From Arthrobacter sp. V1I9 (GTDB lineage Bacteria; Actinomycetota; Actinomycetes; Actinomycetales; Micrococcaceae), in assembly GCF_030817075.1 (NCBI RefSeq), contig NZ_JAUSYU010000001.1, positions 2,232,001-2,296,000 on the forward strand: DNA of 64,000 bases, given 5' to 3'. Numbering within the stretch: the first letter of the stretch is position 1; each line of letters begins with the position of its first letter. The notes under the pieces are model-generated. The model did not search any database. It saw only the letters and a program-made list of their open reading frames with translations, and was not told the DNA's origin. Both the position numbers and the translations under genes were made by a program. Shown piece after piece: positions 23,939 to 31,539 of the stretch.

Positions 23939-24927
23939 TAAGCTCTCCTGGTTCGGATGCGTTCCACAGCACGAAGCCTTGCTGAGGCAGCGCGGGGGTT
24001 TTCGGCGATTTCGACGGCGGTCGGCACCTCGGTGCCTTTGGTCAGGGTCTTCAGTTCGGGTTTATGCTCTTCCAGCTCAACTGGAAAGCCGAGTGGGGCG
24101 GAGGATTTGGAGCGGGCCTGGAAAACTGCCTTGACGATCTTGTCCTCCAGCGAGTGATAGGACATGACTACAATCCGGCCGCCCAGTGCTGTGGCCTCCA
24201 CGGCTGCGGGAACAGCACGTTCCAGTACGTCGAGCTCCTCGTTGACCTCGATCCGCAGGGCCTGGAATGTCCTCTTGGCGGGGTGGCCGCCGGACTTGGC
24301 CGCGCCCGCCGGAACGACGGCCCGGATTTGCTCCACCAGCTCGCCCGTGGTGGTGAAGGGCCTGGTGGCCCGGGAGGCGACGATCCTGTTCGCGATGCGT
24401 CCGGCGAACTTCTCCTCGCCCCACTTCCGGATGATCCGGACGAGTTCCTCTTCGCTGTAGTTGTTGACGACGTCGGCGGCCGTCTGCCCGCGGCTGGTGT
24501 CCATCCGCATGTCCAGCGGCGCGTCGAAGGAATACGCGAATCCCCGTTCGCGCTCATCCAGCTGGAGTGAGGAAACACCCAGGTCCATGAGGATTCCGTG
24601 AACTTCGGGAACGCCCAGGTCAGCGATGACTTCTTCTATTTCGTCATAGACGGCGTGGACCAGATCTGTCCGTGCCTCAAAAGGCGCCAGCCGCTCCCCG
24701 GCCAGAGCAAGGGCTTCTTCATCCCGGTCGATCCCGATCAGGTGGAGGTCCGGAAACCGCTGAAGCATTGCTTCGGAGTGGCCGCCCATCCCGAGCGTGG
24801 CGTCGATGGCCACCGGGGTTTCACCGCGGCTCCTGGCAGCCTCGAATCCGGGAGCCAACAAATTGATGCACCGGTCCCGAAGGACCGGCACATGGCGTTC
24901 AGACGTGGGCTTCGGTTGATCATTCAT
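23938..24927 (-). CDS. rsmH: 16S rRNA m4C1402 methyltransferase
   Basis: SAM-dependent methyltransferase (MraW) modifying C1402 of 16S rRNA in the decoding centre. Motifs: [13 protein letters not shown] at the start, [14 protein letters not shown] (SAM binding), [15 protein letters not shown] and [12 protein letters not shown] chose the ATG at 24927 ([15 protein letters not shown], 329 residues) with GAGAGG upstream, as the long N-terminal extension to 25068 looks non-coding and reaches near mraZ. Confidence 0.96.
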   Translation of the reverse strand: MNDQPKPTSERHVPVLRDRCINLLAPGFEAARSRGETPVAIDATLGMGGHSEAMLQRFPDLHLIGIDRDEEALALAGERLAPFEARTDLVHAVYDEIEEVIADLGVPEVHGILMDLGVSSLQLDERERGFAYSFDAPLDMRMDTSRGQTAADVVNNYSEEELVRIIRKWGEEKFAGRIANRIVASRATRPFTTTGELVEQIRAVVPAGAAKSGGHPAKRTFQALRIEVNEELDVLERAVPAAVEATALGGRIVVMSYHSLEDKIVKAVFQARSKSSAPLGFPVELEEHKPELKTLTKGTEVPTAVEIAENPRAASARLRAVERIRTRRA

Positions 24928-25095
24928 GCCTCGTCCTCTCTCGCCGTCGTTGTCACCTGGATTGGTTCTTGGCCCAGATCCCCATCCGCGCCTATCGTCC
25001 TGCCCGCCTGGCTCCGGGGAAGTGAGCCAGGTTGGCCGGCCGACGGGCCGGCTGGAGATCTCAGCCAAGAAAAACTGCCCGCTGTTCTGTTCCGG

Positions 25096-25524
25096 TCAGA
25101 GAATGCCCGGAATGGGATCATCGGTTTCGGAGAAGGCGGTCTCCTTCTCCGCGAGGTACTCATTCCAGGCCTGGGCGTCCCAGATCTCGGCGCGGGTTCC
25201 GGCGCCGATGACGGCCAGTTCCCTCCCGAGCCCTGCGTACTCCCGGAGCGCCGGCGGAATAGTCACGCGCCCCTGCTTGTCAGGTACCTCGTCAGAGGCT
25301 CCAGAGAGAAAGACGCGGATGTAGTCCCGCGCCTGTTTTGAGGAGATTGGCGCCTCCCGCATTTGCTCGTGAACCCGGGCAAATTCCTTCTCGCTGAAGA
25401 CGTAGATGCAACGTTCCTGGCCCCTCGTGAGAACCAGTCCGCTGGCAAGTTCCTCCCGGAACTTAGCGGGGAGAATGATCCGCCCCTTTTCATCCAGACG
25501 TGGCGAATGCGTGCCCAGAAACAC
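25096..25524 (-). CDS. mraZ: Transcriptional regulator MraZ
   Basis: First gene of the dcw cluster. The 142-residue protein has two AbrB-like DNA-binding halves: [17 protein letters not shown] near residue 8 and [16 protein letters not shown] near residue 86. MraZ forms rings that bind 10-bp-spaced repeats and typically represses its own operon. GTG start at 25524. The matching boxes are visible over the promoter 70-90 nt upstream. Confidence 0.97.
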   Translation of the reverse strand: MFLGTHSPRLDEKGRIILPAKFREELASGLVLTRGQERCIYVFSEKEFARVHEQMREAPISSKQARDYIRVFLSGASDEVPDKQGRVTIPPALREYAGLGRELAVIGAGTRAEIWDAQAWNEYLAEKETAFSETDDPIPGIL

Positions 25525-25591
25525 TGGCCCACCGCCTGTCCGATGTCAGGAACTGCACATCCCCTATGTTGCAACCACCCTCTTATGTCCT

Positions 25592-25621
25592 CCACATTAC
25601 TCCACTTTCCACCACAGTCAA
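25592..25621 (-). promoter_or_regulatory. mraZ promoter with three MraZ boxes
   Basis: On the minus strand, TTGACT (25621-25616) and TAATGT (25599-25594), 16 bp apart, make a plausible promoter. GTGG occurs three times at exactly 10-bp spacing (plus-strand CCAC at 25592, 25602 and 25612), filling the spacer and the -10 box. This is the known MraZ-box architecture, consistent with autorepression. Confidence 0.8.
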
Positions 25622-25688
25622 CGTGAAAAGCGCGCCGGGCGGGGCAATTTTTGGGAAGGTGCGCCCAAAAAGACGCGGAAATACGCTG

Positions 25689-25708
25689 GTGGTGGGAAGT
25701 GGAGGACT
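25689..25708 (+). promoter_or_regulatory. Second, inverted pair of MraZ-like boxes
   Basis: The plus strand reads GTGGTGGGAAGTGGAGGACT, nearly the same as the first 20 bases of the minus-strand MraZ boxes, with GTGG at 25689 and 25699 (10 bp apart). It lies 97 bp further from mraZ and points the other way. No gene starts downstream on this strand. Confidence 0.5.
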
Positions 25709-25798
25709 TTCGCTCGGCCTGGGCCACGGGGAGGGGAAGATTGCAACCCTTGGGATCGAGGGGTCACGGCTCTGGGCGCTGCAGGCGGGTTAAACGCG

Positions 25799-25824
25799 AA
25801 AAGACCCGCCGAAGCGGGTCTTTT
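25799..25824 (-). terminator. Terminator downstream of the DUF3040 gene
   Basis: 11-bp stem AAAAGACCCGC / GCGGGTCTTTT with a 4-nt loop and T-runs on both strands, about 75 nt past the DUF3040 stop. Confidence 0.88.
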
Positions 25825-25896
25825 GGTCGCGCTCGCCCATTCCGGGGGGAGCAAAGTGGTGTGCCGGGGGCGTCCGGCTCAGTGGACGCCGGAAAG

Positions 25897-26271
25897 TTAG
25901 GGCTCGCCCCTGCGCCTCTCGTCCCAGCGTTCCTCCAGGCTGCTCATGAAGGAGCTCCGCTGCTTGCCGGCCTTGCCTGTACCGGTCTTGGTTCCTTTCG
26001 CTGCCGACGAGCTGCTCCGCATCGTGGCGAAGTAGACGCCGCCGCCCATCACAATGAAGCCCAGGACACCAACAAAGATACTTTGGAGGGTGACGCCCAC
26101 CAGTAAGAGGAAGACACCGGCCAGCGCGCCAAGGACGCCGATCACGACGTGTCTCGTCGACCACGAACGCCCGGGGTCCGACCCCATGGAATTCGCGAAC
26201 TTTGGATCATCCTCGTGAAGCTGCTTCTCCAGCTGCTCCAGCAGCTTCTGTTCGTGCTCCGACAGCGGCAT
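25897..26271 (-). CDS. DUF3040 membrane protein
   Basis: A 124-residue actinobacterial DUF3040 protein. It starts MPLSEHEQKLLEQLEKQL, the family hallmark (an amphipathic helix with SxHEQ), followed by two adjacent membrane helices (about residues 45-85) and a basic, Ser-rich tail. Function unknown. The ATG at 26271 has a near-perfect AAAGGAGG site; the longer in-frame extension is rejected. Proteins of this family often lie next to mraZ in actinobacteria, as here, but the role in division is unproven. Confidence 0.9.
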   Translation of the reverse strand: MPLSEHEQKLLEQLEKQLHEDDPKFANSMGSDPGRSWSTRHVVIGVLGALAGVFLLLVGVTLQSIFVGVLGFIVMGGGVYFATMRSSSSAAKGTKTGTGKAGKQRSSFMSSLEERWDERRRGEP

Positions 26272-26547
26272 CACGACCTCCTTTTGTAGGCCAACGTCCG
26301 GGCTGGTCCCAGCCACTACTTCTGCTCGGATAACGTCTGGTATGCCCTGGTGGTTCCCGTACCCGCCTGCTGTGGCGGTAAACGGCAACCCGGGCATACA
26401 AATCCGGAGCGAAAGCATGTCCAAGAGAGCCCGGTAGTAAGTCCTGTCACTCAAAAACTTCGTATCTCTAAGGATAGTTTGTTCAAGGCCGTTCTGAAAG
26501 ACGGCAATGACTTTCCCGGCGCCCTCCCCGCCGCTTATCTGCCGGGT

Positions 26548-27771
26548 TTATCCGGGCCCGCTCCCTGGTTCCAGGAGGCGGGCAGGAAGAACCGACTTAC
26601 CGCCGAATTTGCGGGCCACCTGGTCCACAGCCTGCTCTGCGGCGCGCCAGTTGTCATCCCTCCGGTCGATGCTCAGCTGGAGTGAGGTGCGCGCGGTTTC
26701 TTCGAGCTGCTCCGCACGCACACCTACCAGCCGCACGGTCATCGTCCTGTCCACGGAGTCCAGGAGCTGCAGCGCCACCGCATAGATGAGCTGCGCACTG
26801 TCCACGGGCGTTTGGACGGTCCTGCTGCGCGTGATGGTGGAGAAATCCGCGAACCGCAGCTTCAGTGCGATGGTCCGGGCCACCATGCCCGAACCCCGCA
26901 GCCGCTCTGCTGTACGGTGCGAGAGCCGCAGCAGCTCCCGGTGGAGGAGGGCGTCGTCGGCGGTATCCACGGCGAAGGTTTCTTCAGCCCCGATGCTCTT
27001 CTCGAGACGGACCGGGGTCACGGGACGCGGGTCTATTCCCCACGCGAGCTGATGTACGTGGACTCCTGTGGCGCCGAGCATCTTCTTGAGGGAGGAGGCC
27101 GGAGTGGCCGCCAGGTCCGCTACGGTCTTGATGCCCATCCTCGCCAGGACATCGGTGGTTTTCGCGCCCACGCCCCAGAGGGCACCGACGGGCAGGCTGT
27201 GGAGGTACGGAACGGTTTCATCAGGCGTGATCAGGAGCAGGCCGTCAGGTTTACAGCGGGTGGAAGCGATTTTTGCCACAAACTTCGTCTCAGCGATCCC
27301 CACCGACGCGGTGATGCCCAATTCAGCCGCTACCCTGCTCCGGATCAGCTCACCGATAACCCGGGGCGGGCCCAGCCGGCGGATTGCGCCACTCACATCC
27401 AGGAATGCTTCATCCACGCTGAGCGGCTCCACCAACTCCGTGACCGATTCGAAGATTGCCATCAGCTGGGCGGAAACCTCGTAGTACACCTTGTGCCGGG
27501 GCTCGATGATGACTGCCTGGGGGCACATGCGCATCGCCACCGCCATTGGCATGGCCGACTTGACGCCGAACGCCCTGGCTTCGTACGACGCCGACAGGAC
27601 GACCGAGCGCTCTGCCGGATAGCCAACGATGACGGGCCTGCCCCTGAGCTCGGGCCTCGTGCGCAGTTCCACGGTTACGAAAAAGGCGTCCATGTCCACG
27701 TGCATGATGCAGTTGCGCCTGCGGCGCCGGAGGCTTGCTCCGGCCGGCTCGTTCGTCCCAACAGGTGCCAC
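26548..27771 (-). CDS. dinB: DNA polymerase IV (Y-family)
   Basis: Translesion polymerase of the DinB family, 407 residues. Catalytic acidic residues are in MHVDMDAFF and SVDEAFLDV; the helix-hairpin-helix region (LWGVGAKTTDVLARMGIKTV) and the little-finger domain follow. No beta-clamp motif is obvious at the C-terminus (ends LLEPGSGPG). It diverges from the lipoprotein gene with a 74-bp gap, in which I see no SOS-box-like palindrome. Confidence 0.95.
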   Translation of the reverse strand: MAPVGTNEPAGASLRRRRRNCIMHVDMDAFFVTVELRTRPELRGRPVIVGYPAERSVVLSASYEARAFGVKSAMPMAVAMRMCPQAVIIEPRHKVYYEVSAQLMAIFESVTELVEPLSVDEAFLDVSGAIRRLGPPRVIGELIRSRVAAELGITASVGIAETKFVAKIASTRCKPDGLLLITPDETVPYLHSLPVGALWGVGAKTTDVLARMGIKTVADLAATPASSLKKMLGATGVHVHQLAWGIDPRPVTPVRLEKSIGAEETFAVDTADDALLHRELLRLSHRTAERLRGSGMVARTIALKLRFADFSTITRSRTVQTPVDSAQLIYAVALQLLDSVDRTMTVRLVGVRAEQLEETARTSLQLSIDRRDDNWRAAEQAVDQVARKFGGKSVLPARLLEPGSGPG

Positions 27772-27845
27772 GGCTGCAATCCTATCGCTTTGTACTGACT
27801 AAACTGGAGGCTGAATCCGGCATCTACACCAGGAGGAATGTCCCT

Positions 27846-28373
27846 GTGACGGTCATTGGAAACCCTAAGCCAGCAGCCCTGGCCGCTTTCGCTGCCGGGG
27901 CAGCACTGGCCCTCGCTGCCTGCAGCCCAACGCCCACAGGAACACCGGATCCCACCGTCTCGGCATCTGCACCGGAAACTGTCCAATCAACCATGACCGC
28001 CTCGGCCAGCCCCTCCGCCTCGCCCAACACCTCCGCAACGGTAGGTGGCTTCGTCGCAGGTTTCCCCCAGCAGCTCCTGCCGCTCATGCCGGGCGCGAGC
28101 GTAGTGTCCAGCAGCTTCGATAAGGCGTCGACGCCGGCCACCGCCGCCTTGGTTGCCACCATTACCTCGCCCACTGCGAAGGTCATGGATTTCTACACGA
28201 AGAAACTGGAGGCGCGCGGGTTCAAGGCAGTCCCCGGTGAGGCCGTGGGGGCGGTCGCTTCGAAGGACTTCGTCCGGGGAGACAATGAGACGGTCAATCT
28301 CTCCGCCGTGGAAACGGCCGGTGTGGTCACCTTCACCATCGGCGCCAACGTGGCAGCTGAGTCAGCCAAGTGA
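27846..28373 (+). CDS. Putative secreted lipoprotein
   Basis: A 175-residue unknown protein with a lipoprotein signal peptide: basic start (VTVIGNPKP), hydrophobic core and lipobox LAAC, so Cys about 26 would be lipidated. A Thr/Ser/Pro/Ala-rich linker follows, then a globular part of about 110 residues (GFVAGFPQQLLPLMPGASVV onward). The GTG at 27846 is used because AGGAGG lies 9 nt upstream and the earlier in-frame start lacks a signal peptide. Its stop overlaps the start of the next gene (GTGA), so both are likely co-translated. Function unknown. Confidence 0.85.
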   Translation: MTVIGNPKPAALAAFAAGAALALAACSPTPTGTPDPTVSASAPETVQSTMTASASPSASPNTSATVGGFVAGFPQQLLPLMPGASVVSSSFDKASTPATAALVATITSPTAKVMDFYTKKLEARGFKAVPGEAVGAVASKDFVRGDNETVNLSAVETAGVVTFTIGANVAAESAK

Positions 28374-29464
28374 CGGCGGCTGAGCAGCTAAGGAATGAAC
28401 AGGCCGCTTTCGTTGCGGCAGTAGCCGGCGAACTGAACGACTTCCTCACGTCCAGGCAGTCCATTATGTCCGCCATCTCTCCGGACATCGAACCCATCAT
28501 GGGTTCCATCTCCAATCTGGTGACCGGCGGAAAGCGCCTCCGTGCGCTCATGTGCTACTGGGGATGGCGGGGCGCCGGCGGTGACCCGTCCGCTCAGCAG
28601 GTAGTGACAGCCGGTGCGGCGCTGGAATTGTTCCAGGCTGCCGCGCTGATCCACGATGACATCATCGACCGTTCGGACACCCGGCGTGGCGGACCCAGCG
28701 TTCACCGCCGCTTCAGCGAGCTGCACGGCACCCGCGGCTGGGCGCTGGACAGCGAGCGGTTCGGGCAGGCAGCCGCAATCCTCGCCGGGGACCTCTGCCT
28801 CTCGTTCAGTGAAGAAGCTTTCACGGATATCGGCGAGCGGGCTGCTGCGGGCAGCCGGGCAAGGCTGATCTTCAACCTCATGCGCGCAGAGGTGATGGCT
28901 GGCCAGTATCTGGACATCCTGGAGGAAGTGGCCGGTCCTGTTCGGGACCGCGCGGGCGCCGTCAGCAGGGCGCAGTCGATCATCAGGTTCAAGTCAGCCA
29001 AGTACTCAACGGAGCACCCGCTGGCCCTGGGCGGAGCACTCGCCGGCGCCTCGAACGAACTGCTCCGCGGCTACTCGGCCTTCGCTTTGCCCCTTGGCGA
29101 GGCTTTCCAGCTTCGTGACGACGTGCTGGGCGTCTTCGGCGATCCGCTCACCACGGGCAAGCCTGCCGGGGACGACCTCCGCGAAGGCAAGCGGACGGTG
29201 CTGGTGGCGCTGGCCCTGGACCAGGCGTCCGGGCCCGAATCCGCCTTCATCGACGCCAGGCTGGGCAGCCCCGACCTCGCAGATGAAGACATTCTTGAAA
29301 TCCGGCGGATTATCGAAGAATCGGGGGCTCTGCAGGCCACTGAAGTCCTCATCAACGAATTCGGCGCGGCAGCATTCGATGCCCTCGAGGCACTTCCCCT
29401 TGACGAACTGCCGAAAACCGCGTTGCGGAGGCTGGCTGAAGCTACCGTCAGCCGCGCCTCCTGA
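28370..29464 (+). CDS. Polyprenyl diphosphate synthase
   Basis: Trans-isoprenyl diphosphate synthase of 364 residues that elongates allylic diphosphates with IPP. The first Asp-rich motif is DDIIDRSD, and the second QLRDDVLGVFGD; GGKRLRALMCYW near residue 53 binds IPP. It resembles mycobacterial IdsA2/GrcC-type enzymes (Rv2173), which also sit near the pknL-Rv2175c pair. Product chain length (geranylgeranyl or longer, e.g. for menaquinone or carotenoids) cannot be fixed from sequence. Confidence 0.93.
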   Translation: MTAAEQLRNEQAAFVAAVAGELNDFLTSRQSIMSAISPDIEPIMGSISNLVTGGKRLRALMCYWGWRGAGGDPSAQQVVTAGAALELFQAAALIHDDIIDRSDTRRGGPSVHRRFSELHGTRGWALDSERFGQAAAILAGDLCLSFSEEAFTDIGERAAAGSRARLIFNLMRAEVMAGQYLDILEEVAGPVRDRAGAVSRAQSIIRFKSAKYSTEHPLALGGALAGASNELLRGYSAFALPLGEAFQLRDDVLGVFGDPLTTGKPAGDDLREGKRTVLVALALDQASGPESAFIDARLGSPDLADEDILEIRRIIEESGALQATEVLINEFGAAAFDALEALPLDELPKTALRRLAEATVSRAS

Positions 29465-29486
29465 TTCGGTGGGCTAAGTTCGACAG

Positions 29487-29840
29487 CTACCACGCCAGGG
29501 TCTGCGCCCTGCGCCTGATCTCTGTTTTGCGGCCCTCCCGCAAGGCGTCAATGGGACGGCCGCGCAGTGATTCGTCGGGCGTGAAAAGCCAGACAATGAG
29601 GTCCTCGTCAGAGTAGCCTGCGTCAGCGAGCACAACAATGGTGCCTTTGAGGCTGTCCACCACCTGGCCGTCCTGAATGAATTCAGCCGGGACCGACCGG
29701 ATGTTCCGCTCTCCCACCCGCAGAGCCGCCAAGGCATGCTCATCAAGCAGACTATGGACTTTGGTGATGGAAACATCCAACAATTGGGCGACGTCGGGCA
29801 GGGGCAACCATTCGCCCACCAGGTTTTCTACATTACTCAC
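29487..29840 (-). CDS. Rv2175c-family DNA-binding protein
   Basis: A 117-residue protein with a winged helix-turn-helix (WLPLPDVAQLLDVSITKVHSLL, residues about 11-32) and the Rv2175c C-terminal domain (TIVVLADAGYSDEDLIVWLF then RGRPIDALREGRKTEIRRRAQ). In M. tuberculosis Rv2175c is a substrate of the neighbouring kinase PknL, and phosphorylation reduces its DNA binding. Here the PknL-like kinase lies at 31540, with the LysM protein between. The N-terminal Thr phosphosite of Rv2175c is not recognisable. Confidence 0.9.
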   Translation of the reverse strand: MSNVENLVGEWLPLPDVAQLLDVSITKVHSLLDEHALAALRVGERNIRSVPAEFIQDGQVVDSLKGTIVVLADAGYSDEDLIVWLFTPDESLRGRPIDALREGRKTEIRRRAQTLAW

Positions 29841-30082
29841 GGATCAAGGTTGCCACGGTGCGTACCCTCGCGCCTAGTCGATAAATTCCCGGAGGCGTTC
29901 CTGACCTGCGGACACTCCACAAATTCCTGCTTGCCGTAAATGTGGGAATTCTTGTGCTAGCCGCAATTTCGTGAGAGATTCACATGGATAACATTCGTAA
30001 CAGTAACAACATGAGTAACAGTAGTATCGGAACAACAGCGGCATCCCCGCCCGCGCCCGCAGTTGAGAAGAGGATTCTTTAT

Positions 30083-31429
30083 ATGACGACGTCCCGCTCG
30101 CCCAAGCAGCCCCCCAAGCCGAGTCTGCCCATGATCGCTGCCACCACGGCAGCGCTGCCAGCGGTCGTATTGTCATCCTTGGCCCTCGCCCAGCCCGCCG
30201 TTGCCGAACCGCCCGCCCGCGCTGTGCCGGCCACCCTCGCCGCCGCCATGAAAGCACAGGCGGCACAGGCGACGGCAGCCGTCATTCCGGCGTCGTCCGT
30301 CTCCACGGCCATCCCCGCGGCCTTCCAGCCAGCCCGGCCGTCAGCACCGGCAGTGTACACGATTGCCCGGGGGGACACCATCAGTGCCGTTGCCGGCAGG
30401 TTCGGGTTGAGCACCAGCCAAGTACTGAAGCTCAACAACCTGCAGGCGAAAACCATCATCTACCCCGGGCAGAAGATCAGGCTTTCGGGTTCCGCCGCCG
30501 CGGCGCCCGCGAAGCCTGCTCCCGCAGCCCGTTCCTCCGCTGGTGGCGGCGCCACCTACACCGTGAAGCCGGGCGACACGCTTGGGGCCATTGCCGCAAA
30601 GCACAAGGTGGGACTGTCAAGCGTGCTCTCCTGGAACAACCTCAACGTCCGTTCCATCATCTACCCCGGGCAGAAGATCAAAGTCGGGGGCGGTTCCGCT
30701 TCCGCCCCGGCTGCCCCCGCCCCGGCCCTGGCAAACTCCTCGGCTGCTTCCCCGGCATCCGGCTCGTACACCGTCAAGGCCGGCGACACACTCTCCGCCA
30801 TCGCCTCCCGCCACGGGGTCCGGCTTTCGGATCTCCTCTCCGCCAACCGGATGAACCTGCGCACGGTGATCTATCCGGGCAACAAGCTGGCCATTCCCGG
30901 TGCCGGCCAGCGGGCACCGCAGCCCGCAGCCTCGGTTACGCCGCTGGTGCCCAGTTCCTTCCTGGGCTTCCGCTACCCGGCAGCAGTGGTGAGCTCGGCG
31001 AACAAGAACAAGGCACTCCTGAACGCTTCGCCGGTCCCCTCCCGCGAGCAGATGCGCCGAATCGTGGCGGACACGGCACGGGCAATGGGCGTGCAACCTT
31101 CGCTCGCCCTCGCCTTCGCGCACCAGGAGTCCGGCTTCGACCAGCGAGCGGTATCCCCCGCGAATGCCATCGGAACCATGCAGGTCATTCCCAGCTCCGG
31201 CCAGTGGGCATCGGATCTGGTGGGCCGCAAGCTGAACCTCCTGGACCCTTACGACAATGCAACGGCCGGCGTGGCGATCATCCGCCAGCTCCTCGCCACC
31301 AGCAAGGACAGGGATTCGGCCATCGCCGGTTACTACCAGGGCCAGTACTCCGTGAGCAAGTACGGCATGTACGAGGACACCAAGTCCTACGTCGCGGCCA
31401 TCAAGGCACACCAGAAGAACTTCAGCTAG
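30083..31429 (+). CDS. LysM-repeat secreted lytic transglycosylase
   Basis: Secreted cell-wall protein of 448 residues: signal peptide (MTTSRSPKQPPK, hydrophobic core, cleavage near AVA-EPP), three LysM peptidoglycan-binding domains (YTIARGDTISAV, YTVKPGDTLGAI, YTVKAGDTLSAI, about 75 residues apart and joined by Ala/Pro/Ser linkers), and a C-terminal SLT/Slt70-like domain (FAHQESGFDQRAVSPANAIG with the catalytic Glu; IAGYYQGQYSV). The ATG at 30083, with AGAGGA upstream, gives a normal signal peptide. An in-frame ATG at 29984 would add 33 residues of poor coding bias. Confidence 0.9.
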   Translation: MTTSRSPKQPPKPSLPMIAATTAALPAVVLSSLALAQPAVAEPPARAVPATLAAAMKAQAAQATAAVIPASSVSTAIPAAFQPARPSAPAVYTIARGDTISAVAGRFGLSTSQVLKLNNLQAKTIIYPGQKIRLSGSAAAAPAKPAPAARSSAGGGATYTVKPGDTLGAIAAKHKVGLSSVLSWNNLNVRSIIYPGQKIKVGGGSASAPAAPAPALANSSAASPASGSYTVKAGDTLSAIASRHGVRLSDLLSANRMNLRTVIYPGNKLAIPGAGQRAPQPAASVTPLVPSSFLGFRYPAAVVSSANKNKALLNASPVPSREQMRRIVADTARAMGVQPSLALAFAHQESGFDQRAVSPANAIGTMQVIPSSGQWASDLVGRKLNLLDPYDNATAGVAIIRQLLATSKDRDSAIAGYYQGQYSVSKYGMYEDTKSYVAAIKAHQKNFS

Positions 31430-31482
31430 CACCTGTCGCCGCATCCGCAGCGCGGCGGCGGGGGCGGGCAGGAGAAATCGGC

Positions 31483-31516
31483 ACGGGTCCGGACCGGTAA
31501 GGGTTCGGACCCGTTT
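31483..31516 (+). terminator. Terminator of the LysM gene
   Basis: 13-bp stem with one G-T wobble (ACGGGTCCGGACC with GGTTCGGACCCGT), 6-nt loop and TTT after it, 54 nt past the stop. The pknL -35 region would overlap its 3' arm. Confidence 0.75.
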
Positions 31517-31527
31517 CATTGCTGGAT

Positions 31528-31533
31528 TACGAT
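31528..31533 (+). promoter_or_regulatory. -10 box of pknL, giving a leaderless start
   Basis: TACGAT fits the actinobacterial TAnnnT -10 box. Seven nt later is the G of the GTG start at 31540, so transcription probably begins on the start codon. A weak -35, TTCGGA, lies 18 bp upstream inside the terminator stem. Confidence 0.55.
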
Positions 31534-31539
31534 CGTAGG

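Larger units (their letters stand above)
25525..25896. other. Intergenic region upstream of mraZ
   Basis: 372 bp without a convincing gene. It holds the mraZ promoter with MraZ boxes (25592-25621), a second, inverted pair of boxes (25689-25702), an 8-bp inverted repeat TTTTTGGG...CCCAAAAA (25648-25671), and the DUF3040 terminator (25799-25824). Confidence 0.8.

Noticed and set aside
27772..27845. SOS (LexA) box between dinB and the lipoprotein gene
   Set aside because: No palindrome of the actinobacterial LexA type is present in the short divergent gap.
29841..30082. c-di-AMP (ydaO-type) riboswitch before the LysM protein
   Set aside because: Expected for actinobacterial wall hydrolases, but I could not find its conserved elements here.
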